This document shows, piece after piece, positions 12,659 through 22,560 of a stretch of DNA of 64,000 nucleotides. The stretch covers positions 1-64,000 of the forward strand of contig JAJFZO010000356.1 of assembly GCA_021397835.1 (NCBI GenBank), read 5' to 3'. Source of the DNA: Moringa oleifera. Its lineage: Eukaryota; Streptophyta; Magnoliopsida; Brassicales; Moringaceae. A program made the position numbers and the translations under genes. The notes beneath the pieces are model-generated. The model worked only from the letters and a program-made list of their open reading frames with translations, was not told where the DNA came from and ran no database searches. Every line of letters begins with the position of its first letter. Within the stretch, counting starts at the first letter, position 1.

Positions 12659-13170
12659 TTACCCATCGTAAATGCCGATTAATGACCCTGTAGTTCTTCC
12701 ATGGAGGAAATATATTTTGCTCAGTGGTATATGCTCATCGAATTTATCTTTAAGCTGATCAATAATAGACGTCTCTCCTTGCAAAGATCCAACAATTTGA
12801 TCATGGCTGATAAGAAACTCCCGCAGCTTGAAATTCTCCTCTGCGTTCTGCTCTGGAGTCCTTGACTCTTGCACCACCTTCTCCATGATGCTTTCCTCAT
12901 CTCTTCTGCTGTAGCTAGTTTCAGTAACTGAAACTTCCTTCCTGCCATACACTTCACCAGCATGCGTGTCATTTGCTTCCAGTGCCGAAGAACGTCCATG
13001 TGATACAGCATGCTGAGCAAAATTACTGGTCAAAGAAACAAGACAATCCTTAATCCGTTGTGGGAGCTTGTTAGTTGGGTGAGAGAAACTTCTTTTAGAT
13101 GAATCATGTGCATAACGTGCATCTACTAACGAAATTACTGCAAAATCATTTATATGAGGAATTACTCTAT
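12659..13170 (-). pseudogene. Chimeric exon, unit B: DDX11 last exon joined to a coiled-coil tail, still open
   Basis: From the AG acceptor equivalent to that of the DDX11 last exon, 512 bases stay open to a TAA stop (169 residues after the split codon). The first ~50 residues are DDX11 C-terminus (ARYAHDSSKRSFSHPTNKLP). The helicase motif VI arginine has been replaced (RVIPHIND against RAIRHIND), which would abolish ATPase function if it were part of a helicase. The remainder (SYSRRDEESIMEKVVQES, then NFKLREFLISHDQIVGSLQG) is the foreign tail seen in unit A, with about 60 bp deleted in frame. No other DDX11 exons are present upstream, so the piece is probably a non-functional remnant. The open frame may be chance or recent decay. 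Confidence 0.6.
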
Positions 13171-13525
13171 CTGAGACAAGTGAGTGAAGGTAAAAGAATT
13201 CACGTCATTGCTAAATAGACAGTAGATTACCATTCTAAGCTGAAAATGGAAAACAAAAAGAAGTAAAGAATGCATGACTGCAGTTTGTGTAGTGGCACAA
13301 GAAAAGAGCAAAGAGATCACTTTGAAGGAGTTTGTAATGGCCAAAAACTGATGAACCTATTTAATGGTCTGCCAAATCTAGTCATTTGCATCTCCATGGA
13401 CAGTAAATGCTTAAAGAAAATTTGCAATGGTTATTGCGATGAGGTGGCTGCCAGCATGACTAAAGGACTGGGGATTGCAATCCCCACTTATACTGCTAGA
13501 ATTATTTATGTAAGTATACTGATAA
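13171..13525 (-). other. Duplicated last intron of DDX11, unit B
   Basis: This aligns with 37896-38250 and 4469-4830. It lies immediately upstream (minus-strand sense) of the chimeric exon and ends before the donor of exon 8, so one breakpoint of the original duplication lies at that exon-intron border. Confidence 0.75.
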
Positions 13526-13699
13526 TGAAAATAACACAACTACTAGAATAATCTTTCATTGAGGCACTAATGTAGTTAGACACTTAATTTTGATAAATTT
13601 TAAATTCTTCTTGAATGAAATAAAAATAAAAGATCAAAAGAAAGGTCAAAATAAGGAAAAAAAGGAAAACAAACCAACAGAAAAATTTAAAACAAGAAG

Positions 13700-14700
13700 C
13701 AAAGTCAAGATGAAAATAATAACTACAATAAAATTGCCAAAAAAAAAAAAGAAAGAGAGAAAAAGAGAGAGAGAAATCTTCCCTTTCATTCTTCCCTCTA
13801 GAAAACCATCTCTCTCCTTCTTTTGGAAAGATTTTGTTCTCTTTCTCTTGCTATATGCATCCTGTGCCAGTGAGGTGGCACAACTAGATTAAATCCTACA
13901 CTGGACTACTGGTGTTCATCTTTCCTTTCATTTTTCGCGGTCGAAGAAATCTCTACCAAACAATAACCACTCCCTCCTCGTGGTTTCTTTCTCCAACTAT
14001 TTCATAACAGTTATTTTTCTTTGATGAAGTTGTTGGTTTCTTGAACCATCGAAATAAAATGATTGAAAAACCTTGGGTTTCATTTGAAAATATGGGTCGG
14101 TAATATGCATTTTTATCTGATGCCTTGGATTTCTAAATTGATTGTTTTTCTTGTCACATATCATTATTTTCTTGAATGGAAGTTGTATCCGTTGGTTTTT
14201 TGGATGGCATAAAAATTAGTTGATGAAATGAATAACTTGAATTGGATTGTGGTTAGTTGTATGATATATTGTTTATTTGCAGATGATTTACATTGGTAAG
14301 TGTTAGATTTATAACAAATATATATGTTTGGATTCATGAATATAATTTTGTGATTAATTTTTTGAGAAAAATGGTTTAGAGAATATAGTAACCTTAATGG
14401 TGAATCTAATTGCATTAATTTTTAAAACTTAAATGTGTTTAATTTTCAAAAGTGAGGGTTTGATAACGTAATTATGTTGTAAAATTTTGATCTATAATCA
14501 TCTCTCACGTTTTTGTGTGCTCTTACTTCTGTTGAAATATTATTGTGAGTAAATGCGTTAAAATTGGCTATATTTTTCACTTTCAAATGCTCATGGCATT
14601 GGAGTCATCTGTTGTAAGTTCTTCTAAGATCACCTTTAAATTTTTGCTTGAACCGATTTACCTAGTCCTTCTTTGGATCTTGAATGCTCTAAGAACTAAG
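13700..14700 (+). other. CT/GA-rich leader-like region, unit B
   Basis: This is the counterpart of 4990-5990, with A-rich and GAGA tracts, then CTCTCTCC and T-rich intron-like sequence. The short open frame of unit A is not preserved. I see no gene. Confidence 0.3.
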
Positions 14701-14714
14701 ATTAAAGTGTGCGC

Positions 14715-15290
14715 ATAGTCAAACATCAGCCTCACTAGAACCATCAAAATCCTTCATTCCCTTGCCATCATTCTCAACAGTACAATCATCCACATTCAGT
14801 GCCTCACCATTATCAATAGAAGCACCATCACCATTTTCCATTGGCTCACCATTATCTTGAGTAGCAAAATTACCCTCCTTCGTTGCATCACTATTATCAT
14901 CAACAAAGGCACGATTAGCTTTTAATGTTGACTCACCATCATTTTTAGGACCACCAATTCACTCGGTAGCTAACTCATCATCACCACATGCATCGCCATC
15001 ACGTTCTTCAAATAACTCCATATCGTTCTCAATGAACCAGTCAAGAATGAATATAGTTTATGTGGAACGAGGACTGTCCTTTGGTGCACCATATTGTCAT
15101 GACCTTCTACAAGGTAAAGTACTTCTCTATGCTGATCAGTAGCTATTGGTAAGGAAGAGACTAGGACTTGAGTTAGAAAATATTCTTCGAATCCAACCTT
15201 GTCCCACAAAAACATTGCCTTGGCAATGATGAAGCTTTCATATCTTAGAGCCTTGACTGCACCATTGTGCCAAATCTGGCTCAACTATTC
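14715..15290 (-). pseudogene. Acidic repeat gene fragment, unit B
   Basis: This minus-strand fragment has the same acidic C-terminus as 6005-6345 (ATQDNGEPMENGDG, then TVENDGKGMKD). It continues upstream, across a frame change, into a more ordinary protein segment (LSQIWHNGAVKALRYES, AKAMFLWDKVGFEEYF, SSLPIATDQHREVLYL). This upstream segment is absent from unit A, which diverges near 6400. The parent gene is not recognised. The copy is cut by the copia boundary near 15300. Confidence 0.45.
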
Positions 15291-15325
15291 AAAGGTGGCA
15301 TAAGGGAAGATCACAGAGTTTAAAT

Positions 15326-15728
15326 GTAAGAAGAAATATCAAATCCCTATTACCCGAAAGTGATAATAATAAACGTAAGAAGAAAATAAACAATCATTAG
15401 AACATCGGATAGGATTTATAGTGGTTCACCCTCAATTGAGAGTTACATCCACTTTGCAGCCACTCTAGGGAACCTTTTCACTATGAAAATAGATTATAAG
15501 AGAGATAACTATTTTTTTTAGTCTTTCCTTTATTATAATAAAATCCCTAGGACTTTAACCCACTCTCTCTATTATATTTTCATGAGTAAGAATCCTCCTT
15601 TATTTAATAAATCCCAAAGCTAAAAATACATTTATGAAAACCCCAAAATACCCTTTTAAATAAGTATACAAGATTGTGAAAATCCCAAAATACGCTTTTA
15701 AATAAATTTATCTCCACACATACCAACA
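15326..15728 (-). repeat. Left (3') LTR of minus-oriented copia
   Basis: On the minus strand it begins TGTTGGTATGTGTGGAGATA and probably ends with CA near 15326. Only 15559-15728 has a visible partner at the right end, so the outer limit is an estimate. Confidence 0.6.
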
Positions 15729-15742
15729 ATCTCCCACTTGGA
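15729..15742 (-). other. Polypurine tract of minus-oriented copia
   Basis: On the minus strand AAGTGGGAGATTG directly precedes the LTR's TGTTGG. This is the standard copia plus-strand priming tract and fixes both the orientation and the LTR edge. Confidence 0.75.
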
Positions 15743-15859
15743 CACTAATTCCTTATCTTAATTGTTTCTTCCCTGCAATGACTATGATTTCCCAATCAAC
15801 AGCTAAAAATTCCCACTGAAGTTGTACATAACTTTAATTTCTCGATTGCAACAACCTTA

Positions 15860-16960
15860 GTCAACATATCAACTGGATTTTGACTTCGTTGTATCTTTTC
15901 AAGTGATAAGACACCACCTTCTAAAGCTTATCTTATGAAGTGATACTTGACTTGTATATACTTTGCTCTAGCATGACACACAGGGTTCTTTGCCAAATAA
16001 ATGGCAATCTAACTATCACAATGCAACATATTTTTTTTAAACTTGTGCCCCAGTTCATTCAAGAAAAATAATAACTATATCATCTCCTTTTTCGCTTTTG
16101 TAAAAGCAACATATTCGGCTTTTGTAGTAGAAAGTGCAACTATCTTTTGTAATTTAGACATCCAACTGATTATAGTACCACCCAATGGGTAAACATTCCT
16201 TATAGTACTTTTTCTGTCATCTATATCTCTAGCCATATCAACATCAACATAACTATGCAACCTTATATTTGTTTTCTTGAAGTATAAAGATAAATCTATA
16301 GTACTTTTCAATTACTTGAAAATCCATTTAACTGCTTCTCAGTGTTGTTTTCCTCGATTGCTCATGTACCTGCCAATAACTCCCATGTGCTACATCTGGT
16401 CTTGTACATACTATGGCATACATTAAACTTCCAATAACAAAAGTATAAGGCACCCTACCCATATATGTAATCTCATTAACAGTTGAAGGAGACTAGCTCT
16501 CGGATAGCTTGAAGTGATAAGCCAAAAGTACACTCACTGGTTTAGCACCATCCATTCTGAATCTAACAAGCACTTTGTTGATGTATTTCTCCTGAAATAG
16601 ATTAAAAATCCCTTTTTACTTGGTAATTCTCATCCTAAGGATTTATTTAGCAGAGTACAAATCCTTCATAGCAAACTTCTTTGAAAACTTACTCTTTAAT
16701 TTCTTTATCTCTTACAAGTTAGCTCGAACAATTATTATGTCATCAACATATAACAACAATATAATGTAAAATTTATTATACCTCTTTATATAACAACAAT
16801 GGTATGCTTGGCATCTTAAGAAATCATTGTCACCCATGAAGTTGAAAAACTTCTTGTACCACTGTCTAAAAGCTTGTTTTAACCCACACAAACTTTTCAT
16901 AAGCTTGCATACCATTTTCTCCTTACCTTTGACTTCAAATTCTTTTATAAATCTTGTGTT
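15860..16960 (-). pseudogene. Copia RNase H and reverse transcriptase remnant
   Basis: On the minus strand the RT fragment reads KGKEKMVCKLMKSLCGLKQA, then LLLYVDDIIIV with the YVDD catalytic pair. RNase H follows with LHSYVDVDMARDIDDRKST and SKLQKIVALSTTKAEYVA. Frames are broken between these blocks. It lies 5' of the polypurine tract and LTR at 15728, as expected for the 3' end of a copia pol. The front of the same RT lies at 20490-20610, separated by the plus-strand element. Confidence 0.85.
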
Positions 16961-17068
16961 TTTGTGATTGTTTACTTTCTTTTTACTTCCATTATTACTT
17001 CTTTTGGGTAACAAAAATTTGATATTTGATCCATCAGCTAGGGATTTGGTTGTCAAATTCTTAGCAAC

Positions 17069-17080
17069 TGGTATCAAAGC
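17069..17080 (+). other. Primer-binding site (initiator tRNA-Met type)
   Basis: TGGTATCAAAGC differs by one base from the standard TGGTATCAGAGC. It sits just upstream of a plus-strand copia gag. No clear 5' LTR precedes it. Confidence 0.55.
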
Positions 17081-17089
17081 TTTGGGTTT

Positions 17090-18690
17090 TGAGATTGAAA
17101 GCAATGGTAGCGAAGAAAACTCATCACATGAAATCATCAAGTTTGATAATACAGATTATGCCTTCTGGATAATATAAGTCAAGAATTATCTATATGGAAA
17201 AAAGTTGCATCCACCACTTTTAGGTCAAAAGCTACATGAACCATTTTTAGGTCAAAAGCTTGAAAAGATTTCAAAAAGTGATTGAGACCTTATTGATAGA
17301 CAGGTGATAGAGGTTATTCAACTGACACTATCAAAGAATGTTACTCATAACGTGGCAAAGGAGAAAACAGCTACAAGCTAATGAAGATGATATATAACAT
17401 GTATGAAAAACCCTCAGCAAATAATAAGGTTTTTCTCATGAAGAAGCTATTTCACTTGAAAATGGGTGAAGGTAATTCTGTAGCAACTCATCTTAATGAG
17501 TTTAATACTATTGTTAATCAGTTATCTTCTTTGAGATTAACATTAATGATGAGGTACGTGCCTTCATACTTTTACTATCACTACCAAATAATTGGAAGCC
17601 TATGAGAGCAACAATTAGCAATTCTGTTGGGAGTTCAATACAAAACTTAAATGATGTTCAAGATCGAGTTCTTGTAAAAGTGATTCAGACGATCGATTCA
17701 GGTGAAACATCAGTTGTAAATTTTGCCCTAAATGTTGAAAATAGAAGAAGAGAAAGTGACAGAAATTCTAATTGCAGTAAAAGGCAAATCTAAGTAAGAA
17801 ATGGAAGAAGCAAATCTAGATCTGTAAGAAATCTAGAATGCTGAAACTGAGAGAAAAAGGGTCATATGAAAAAAGATTGTTGATTATAGAAGAAAAATTA
17901 TGAGAATAAAAATGATACTGCAAATGCTGTAATAGATGAGGTAGATGATGCATTATCCTTAGCTATTGATAATCCTCTTGCGTCTTGGGTTTTAGACTCT
18001 AGGGCATCTTTTCATACCATTGCATATAGCAAAATAATGGAGAACCATGTTGCTAGTAATTTTGGGAATGTTTATCTTACTGATGGAGAACCTTTGAATA
18101 TTATTGGTATAGGTGATGTTAAATTGAAGATGTCAAACGAGAATATCTAAAATATTTAAAAGGTAAGATATGTATCAAAGTTGATGAAAAATCTAATTTT
18201 TATTGAACAACTTGATAATAAAGGGCACAAGGTGATTTTCAATGATAATGCTTAGAAAGTTACCAAAGGTGCCATGGTTGTTACTCAAGGGAGCAAAACT
18301 GAAACTTTTTATATGACCTCAAGTTGCAAGGATATAATGGCTATTGTTGACACTAGTATAAACTCTGATTTATGGCATTGTAGACCTGGGCATATGAGTG
18401 AAAAGGAAATGAAGGTCATGGTGACAAATGTAATTTGCTAAATTTGAAATCTATAAAGCATAAGTTGTGTGAAAACTGCATCCTTGGCAAATAGAAAAGG
18501 GTCAGCTTCTCTAAAGCAGGAAAGCAGTTGAAGTAAGAAAAACTAGAGTTAGTTCATACAATTGTACAGGGGCCTTCAACTGTGACATCTCTTGGGGGAT
18601 CTAGTTACTATGTGACTTTCATTGATGATTCAACCAAAAAGATATGGATTTATTTTCTGATGAATAAATCTGATGTATATTTACTCTTCT
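17090..18690 (+). pseudogene. Copia gag, protease and integrase start, decayed
   Basis: In order: gag N-terminus (FDNTDYAFW), UBN2-type gag (NMYEKPSANNKVFLMKKLFH, then MGEGNSVATHLNEFN), a zinc knuckle remnant (KGHMKKDC), protease region (SWVLDSRASFHTI, where the family has DSGAS), the pre-integrase domain (LWHCRPGHMSEKEMKVM) and the integrase start (YYVTFIDDSTKKIWIYFL). Several stops and frameshifts are present, and the protease Gly is Arg. The coding sequence breaks off at about 18690, where foreign sequence begins, and resumes as RT at about 19785. Confidence 0.85.
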
Positions 18691-18699
18691 CCATTTGAT

Positions 18700-19150
18700 T
18701 TTATTCATTCAGATGTGTGGAGTCGAGCCTTATTGCCAACCAAAACATAAAAAAGGTTTCTAAACTTAAAACACATCCTAGCACTTTATTAGACGATGAA
18801 TTTGTGACAAATACAGCGAGGTCATGAACCCATATGCGAATTAGGGGGATGTCTAAAGGCGATGTCTGTGAGGCTAAAGACGCAATCTCCAAAATTTGAA
18901 AACTTTTTGAAAAGCATGTAAAGTAGTCTAGTATCACTTCCGATAACTTTGAATCTGTTAATCTTGGGTCTGATGATGATCCTAAGTTGGTCAGTGTAAG
19001 CAAAGCTTTATCCACGTCAGAAAAGCAAGCATTCAGTAGTTTCCTCAAGGACAGGGTCCATTGTTTCGCCTTTTTGTACAAAGACATGCCAAGATTAAAC
19101 TCAAATCTGCTCCCATAAAATCCAATGCTTAGCTTGTCAAGGCAAGGCCT
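18700..19150 (+). pseudogene. Gypsy-type pol fragment (pre-RT region)
   Basis: Plus-strand reading gives LGSDDDPKLVSVSKALS followed by EKQAFSSFLKDRVHCFAF and YKDMPRL. This is the pattern of the segment just before RT in plant gypsy-type polyproteins (EK..LI.LL....DVFAW.Y.DMPGLD). Stops and frame changes are present. It is unlike copia sequence and lies between copia integrase and the mitochondrial segment. The assignment is from motif memory only. Confidence 0.5.
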
Positions 19151-19157
19151 ATATCTT

Positions 19158-19720
19158 TTATAGTAGCCAAAGATGAGTTTGATCCATTAAGTTCTTTAAT
19201 TTGTTCAAAAAAGAAATAAGGGACAAGAAACATCTTTGATTATGATTAAAAAGAACAATCTCATTAAATAGACCAAGATCAAATTTTGGGTCATTTCTTA
19301 GTGAACATGATCTGCCAATAATCACTTTGATTCTTTCATTTATGTGCCAGAATAAAGAGAGATTTGGTAGGAAAATGGAAGAGAGTTTTTTATATATGAT
19401 AATCAAAAGGAGTGTGAATGCTATAGTAATTCTTCCAAAATGCTCGATTCTCTTTATCTTTGAGCTTTCATTTTTTAATCCATTATTTTATTCCTTCATA
19501 TAACTTCCCACTAATAGATAAAGACAAATAGGAATAACTAAACCACGTCTACAAAATGCTAGTAGCATGTAGCTTCTTCAAAGCTAACATGATGCTCCTT
19601 CCTTAGATGACTAAGATATTGTCGAATACCACATATGATAAGGAAAATAGTACTAATAATCATATAAAAACCATGAAAGCCTATTGTTGAGAAAAAGGTA
19701 GAACCATAAATACTAGCCAA
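19158..19720 (-). pseudogene. Nuclear mitochondrial insertion: 3' cox3 and sdh4
   Basis: On the minus strand [28 protein letters not shown] and [10 protein letters not shown] match the C-terminal half of plant mitochondrial cytochrome c oxidase subunit 3. After that the frame continues as HFVDVV and LFLFV but with TAG where tryptophan is expected three times (Y-stop-HFVDVV, V-stop-LFLFV, Y-stop-W), consistent with G-to-A changes. Downstream, in the gene order cox3-sdh4 known in many plant mitochondria, lies LSLFWHINE plus frameshifted pieces resembling succinate dehydrogenase subunit 4. It is embedded in nuclear retrotransposon sequence, so this is a mitochondrial DNA transfer. Confidence 0.75.
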
Positions 19721-19784
19721 AATAGCGAGCTGAGGAAAATCAGGAAAATATGACTCTAAAGGTAAATCCAACCACTTCTGTTAC

Positions 19785-20487
19785 AGAAGTGAGAAGATCT
19801 TACAAGACTATGAGACCACCACAGAGATTTTCACCATCTTTGAATTACATCTTATTGAGGGATAAGGGTAAACCAGAGAGTTTTGATAAAGTATTGTAGG
19901 GTGACAAATCAATCAAGTGGGAGCTAGCCATGAAAGATGAGATGAATTCTCTAATAAGTAATCAAACATGAGAGTTGGCAGTACCACAAGGAAAGAAGGC
20001 TTTACAGAATAAATGATGTTTACCAAATAAAAGAAGAATATGATGGCAACAAGTGATATAAAGCAAGGTTAGTAGTTAAAAACTTTGAACAAAAGGAAAG
20101 TATTGACTACACATAGATTTTCTCTCTAGTGCTTAAATTGACTTCAATTAGAACAGTGCTTGGGATAGTGGCTCAAGAAGGTTTGTATCTATAGAAAATG
20201 GATGTGAAAATAGCTTTTCTTCGTGATGATTTGGAGGAAAAAATTTACATGAATCAGTCACATGGATTTGAAGTTAAAGGTAAGGAGAAAATGGTATGCA
20301 AACTCAGGAAAGTTTGTATGGGTTAAAACAAGCTCCTAAATAGTGGTACAAGAAGTTTGACAACTTCATGGGTGACAATGGTTTCTTAAGATGCCAAACA
20401 AACCATTGTTGTTATGTCAAGAGGTATAATAACTCTTACATTATACTATTGTTATATGTTGATGACATGTTAATTGTTGAAGTTCAA
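19785..20487 (+). pseudogene. Copia reverse transcriptase, plus strand, decayed
   Basis: Reading across stops gives RPPQRFSPSLNYILL, then WELAMKDEMNSL, QGKKALQNK, MDVKIAFLRDDLEEKIYM, EVKGKEKMVCKL, MGDNGFLRCQTNHCCYVKRY and LLLYVDDMLIV. These are the copia pol pre-RT and RT blocks in the right order. Multiple stops and substitutions make it non-functional. It ends at about 20487, where an inverted RT piece begins. Confidence 0.85.
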
Positions 20488-20489
20488 AC

Positions 20490-20610
20490 TTTTCATAAAT
20501 TTACATACCATTTTCTCCTTAACTTAGAGTTGAAATCCTACTGGTTAATTCATGTAAATTTTTTCATCCAAATCACCATGAAGAAAAGTTATTTTTACAT
20601 TCATTTGAGA
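20490..20610 (-). pseudogene. Inverted copia RT fragment
   Basis: On the minus strand TFLHGDLDEKIYMN then VKEKMVCKFMKSL is the front part of the same RT whose later part lies at 15860-16960. It abuts the right LTR at 20614 and faces the plus-strand RT ending at 20487. Confidence 0.7.
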
Positions 20611-20613
20611 AGT

Positions 20614-20785
20614 CCCACTCTCTCTAATATATTTTCATGAGTAGGAATCTCTTTTTTATATAATAAAGCTCAAAGCTAAAAATATATGTGTAAAAAATTT
20701 CAAATACCCTTTTAGATAAGTATATAGGACTGTGAAAACCTCAAAATACCCTTTTAGATAAATTTATCTTCACACATACTCAACA
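20614..20785 (-). repeat. Right partial LTR of minus-oriented copia
   Basis: This matches 15559-15728 in direct orientation and, read on the minus strand, begins TGTTGAGTATGTGTGAAGAT. The remainder of the LTR is missing. Unit C sequence starts right after at 20786. Confidence 0.7.
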
Positions 20786-21667
20786 GTTCTAATTAAAACC
20801 AAGAGAATGAATTTCTATGGTAAAAGTGGAAATTTGAATTAAACATTTGTGCGAGACCATTTTCTATTAAGGAAACTAGACAAAGATGCAACAATCCCCT
20901 GAAAAAAAAAAAAAGTTAAGATCTCTAGCACATTGTTCATACTCCTCACAACCAACAAGACTCATAATTGTCTGCATTGACAAATACTTGCAAGATCAGC
21001 CATAAGAACGATGCAACATCATGTTGTGTATATGCATTTAATCAAAAAATATTTTCATGTTCATCAACTCCCTCTTCTTCCTGCTTATCACTCAATCGAG
21101 GGGATAAAATTTTAGCAGGTTACTGGCCTTTTACTCGCTCTTTCTTTTACATGCTTTTTTTGGGTTTCTAGCCTCTAAATTACTGTCTAAATTAATAAAT
21201 TTCCACGTGCTTTACCAAGACTTCTTACAGGGGAATGACTTATGTCTTACACATTCAACTTTAACCTCTTGCCAAAAATAGGCAACTTATAACTGTTTGG
21301 TTAAGATCTTTTTCTGCGAGACTGGCTTCTAAGTAAGTGTAAATACCGTTGAACATGACCTCTATCGGTCTTATTTTTGAAATGGTCTCCTGAATTTTCA
21401 AACGCATGATAAATGTGAAAAACACCTAGATTCATACTAGTTCTACTACCAAATTTCCAGAAAACTAAGATAAGAATAGTGTAACACACTGAATGAAATA
21501 AAGCAATATAGAAGTAAAAATTACCTTAAGCTACCCAAGTTTAAGACTGGTCACATGACAGCATAAGCTAAAAGTTCCCTTTCTATATAATAATGTTAGG
21601 CTCGACCCCAATGGCAATTGTTAAATGATCTTTTTCTACCGATTTCTTTTATGTGTTCCTTGATATC

Positions 21668-22560
21668 CTATCAGTCTGTTACATGTCTACGGAAGAAGAA
21701 AACCATCAAGCGGCCTTGCCTTATTCATCTAGAGTGTATAACTATTATTGAGAATCATGCCTCAAGTGAAGCGGATGGTTCAAGCCATTGTTCGTGATCA
21801 CCAGGAATTCAAGTCTAATTTGGTTCTCATTCTCCTCTATCTTGTATTTCATGACTGCTTCTTTGAGGTAATCTTTGTTTCTATGGCTTTATTTTTTTTA
21901 TATATGTTTCTTCCTATAAATGCGTTCTTTTTTGGTGACTTGATATGAGTTTGTTTATAAGTGATTTTGATTAGATTTTCTTTTCATTTATTAATGATTT
22001 TGATCTTAGTTTTCCAAGTTAATCTTTATAGTGAATTTAGATTTCCCTTTTATGTACATCAAGTTTTTGGTTTGTTACTCATTCAATGAATTCTAAAACT
22101 GATTCACTAATGAAGATCTTCCTTTCTTGTTTTTAAAATACGTTTTCTTTGGTAAAGATCTTTGTTATGCATTTTATGTAAATTTCAACTGAATATGTCT
22201 TTTTTAGGAATACCCTTTTACTTTCTCTATGGCTACACTCTTGGTTTAGTTCATGATGGAAAATTTGTGCAAGGATGTGATGCTTCTATATTATTGGATC
22301 CTACTGGTATGCATTCCGAGAAAGATTTTCCTTTTAATAATTCTTTGAAGGGTTTTAATGTAATAGGTGTTATGAAGTTTAAGCTTAAAGAAAGTCTTGG
22401 TATTGTTTCTCATTCTAATATTCTTATCCTAACAGCTAAAGAAGGTGTTACTCTAGTCAGTCCTCTCTTTTTCTCTCCCTCTCTCTTTTTAGCTCACTCT
22501 TAGAAAAATTAATGATTCTTTACATTTTAGGCTAGTGGCCCATTTTATTGATTATATATT
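21668..22560 (+). pseudogene. Class III peroxidase pseudogene, forward copy of unit C
   Basis: Exon 1 (about 21745-21867) keeps the intact distal motif FHDCFFE, but LLYLVFHDC has Tyr where the catalytic Arg should be. Exon 2 (from about 22273) encodes GCDASILLDPTG, EKDFPFNNSLKGFNVIGVM and SLGIVSHSNILILTAKEGV. The acceptor has changed from GCAGGG (unit B) to GCAAGG, so a usable AG is shifted by one base and would break the frame. A GTCAGT donor follows exon 2, and exon 3 begins GGCCCATTTTATTGATTATA with a stop. This is the best preserved of the peroxidase copies but is not functional. Confidence 0.85.

Larger units (their letters stand above)
6401..15125. repeat. Tandem segmental duplication, unit B (complete)
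   Basis: This is the only unit fully inside the window. It holds a forward peroxidase pseudogene (7545-8430), an inverted peroxidase pseudogene (8431-9470), a spacer, a chimeric DDX11 exon (12659-13170), its intron (13171-13525), a leader-like stretch (13700-14450) and an acidic fragment (14715-15290). Its first part (6405-7600) recurs at 20786-21700 and 27025-27589, and the remainder recurs in units A and C. Confidence 0.9.
15326..20785. mobile_element. Composite copia-type retrotransposon insertion
   Basis: Two LTR-like ends lie in direct orientation: 15326-15728 (longer) and 20614-20785 (partial), sharing CCCACTCTCTCT and the terminal CACACATAC(C/T)CAACA. Next to the left LTR is a minus-strand polypurine tract and minus-strand RNase H and RT. 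The interior 17069-20487 is a plus-strand copia (primer-binding site, gag, integrase, RT) that is itself interrupted. No matching target duplication was seen, and the flanks belong to different parts of the tandem unit, so recombination or deletion followed insertion. Confidence 0.75.

Noticed and set aside
12721..13020. 99-codon minus-strand frame overlapping the chimeric exon
   Set aside because: Alternative frame of the same sequence; the DDX11-derived frame at 12659-13170 is the homologous one.
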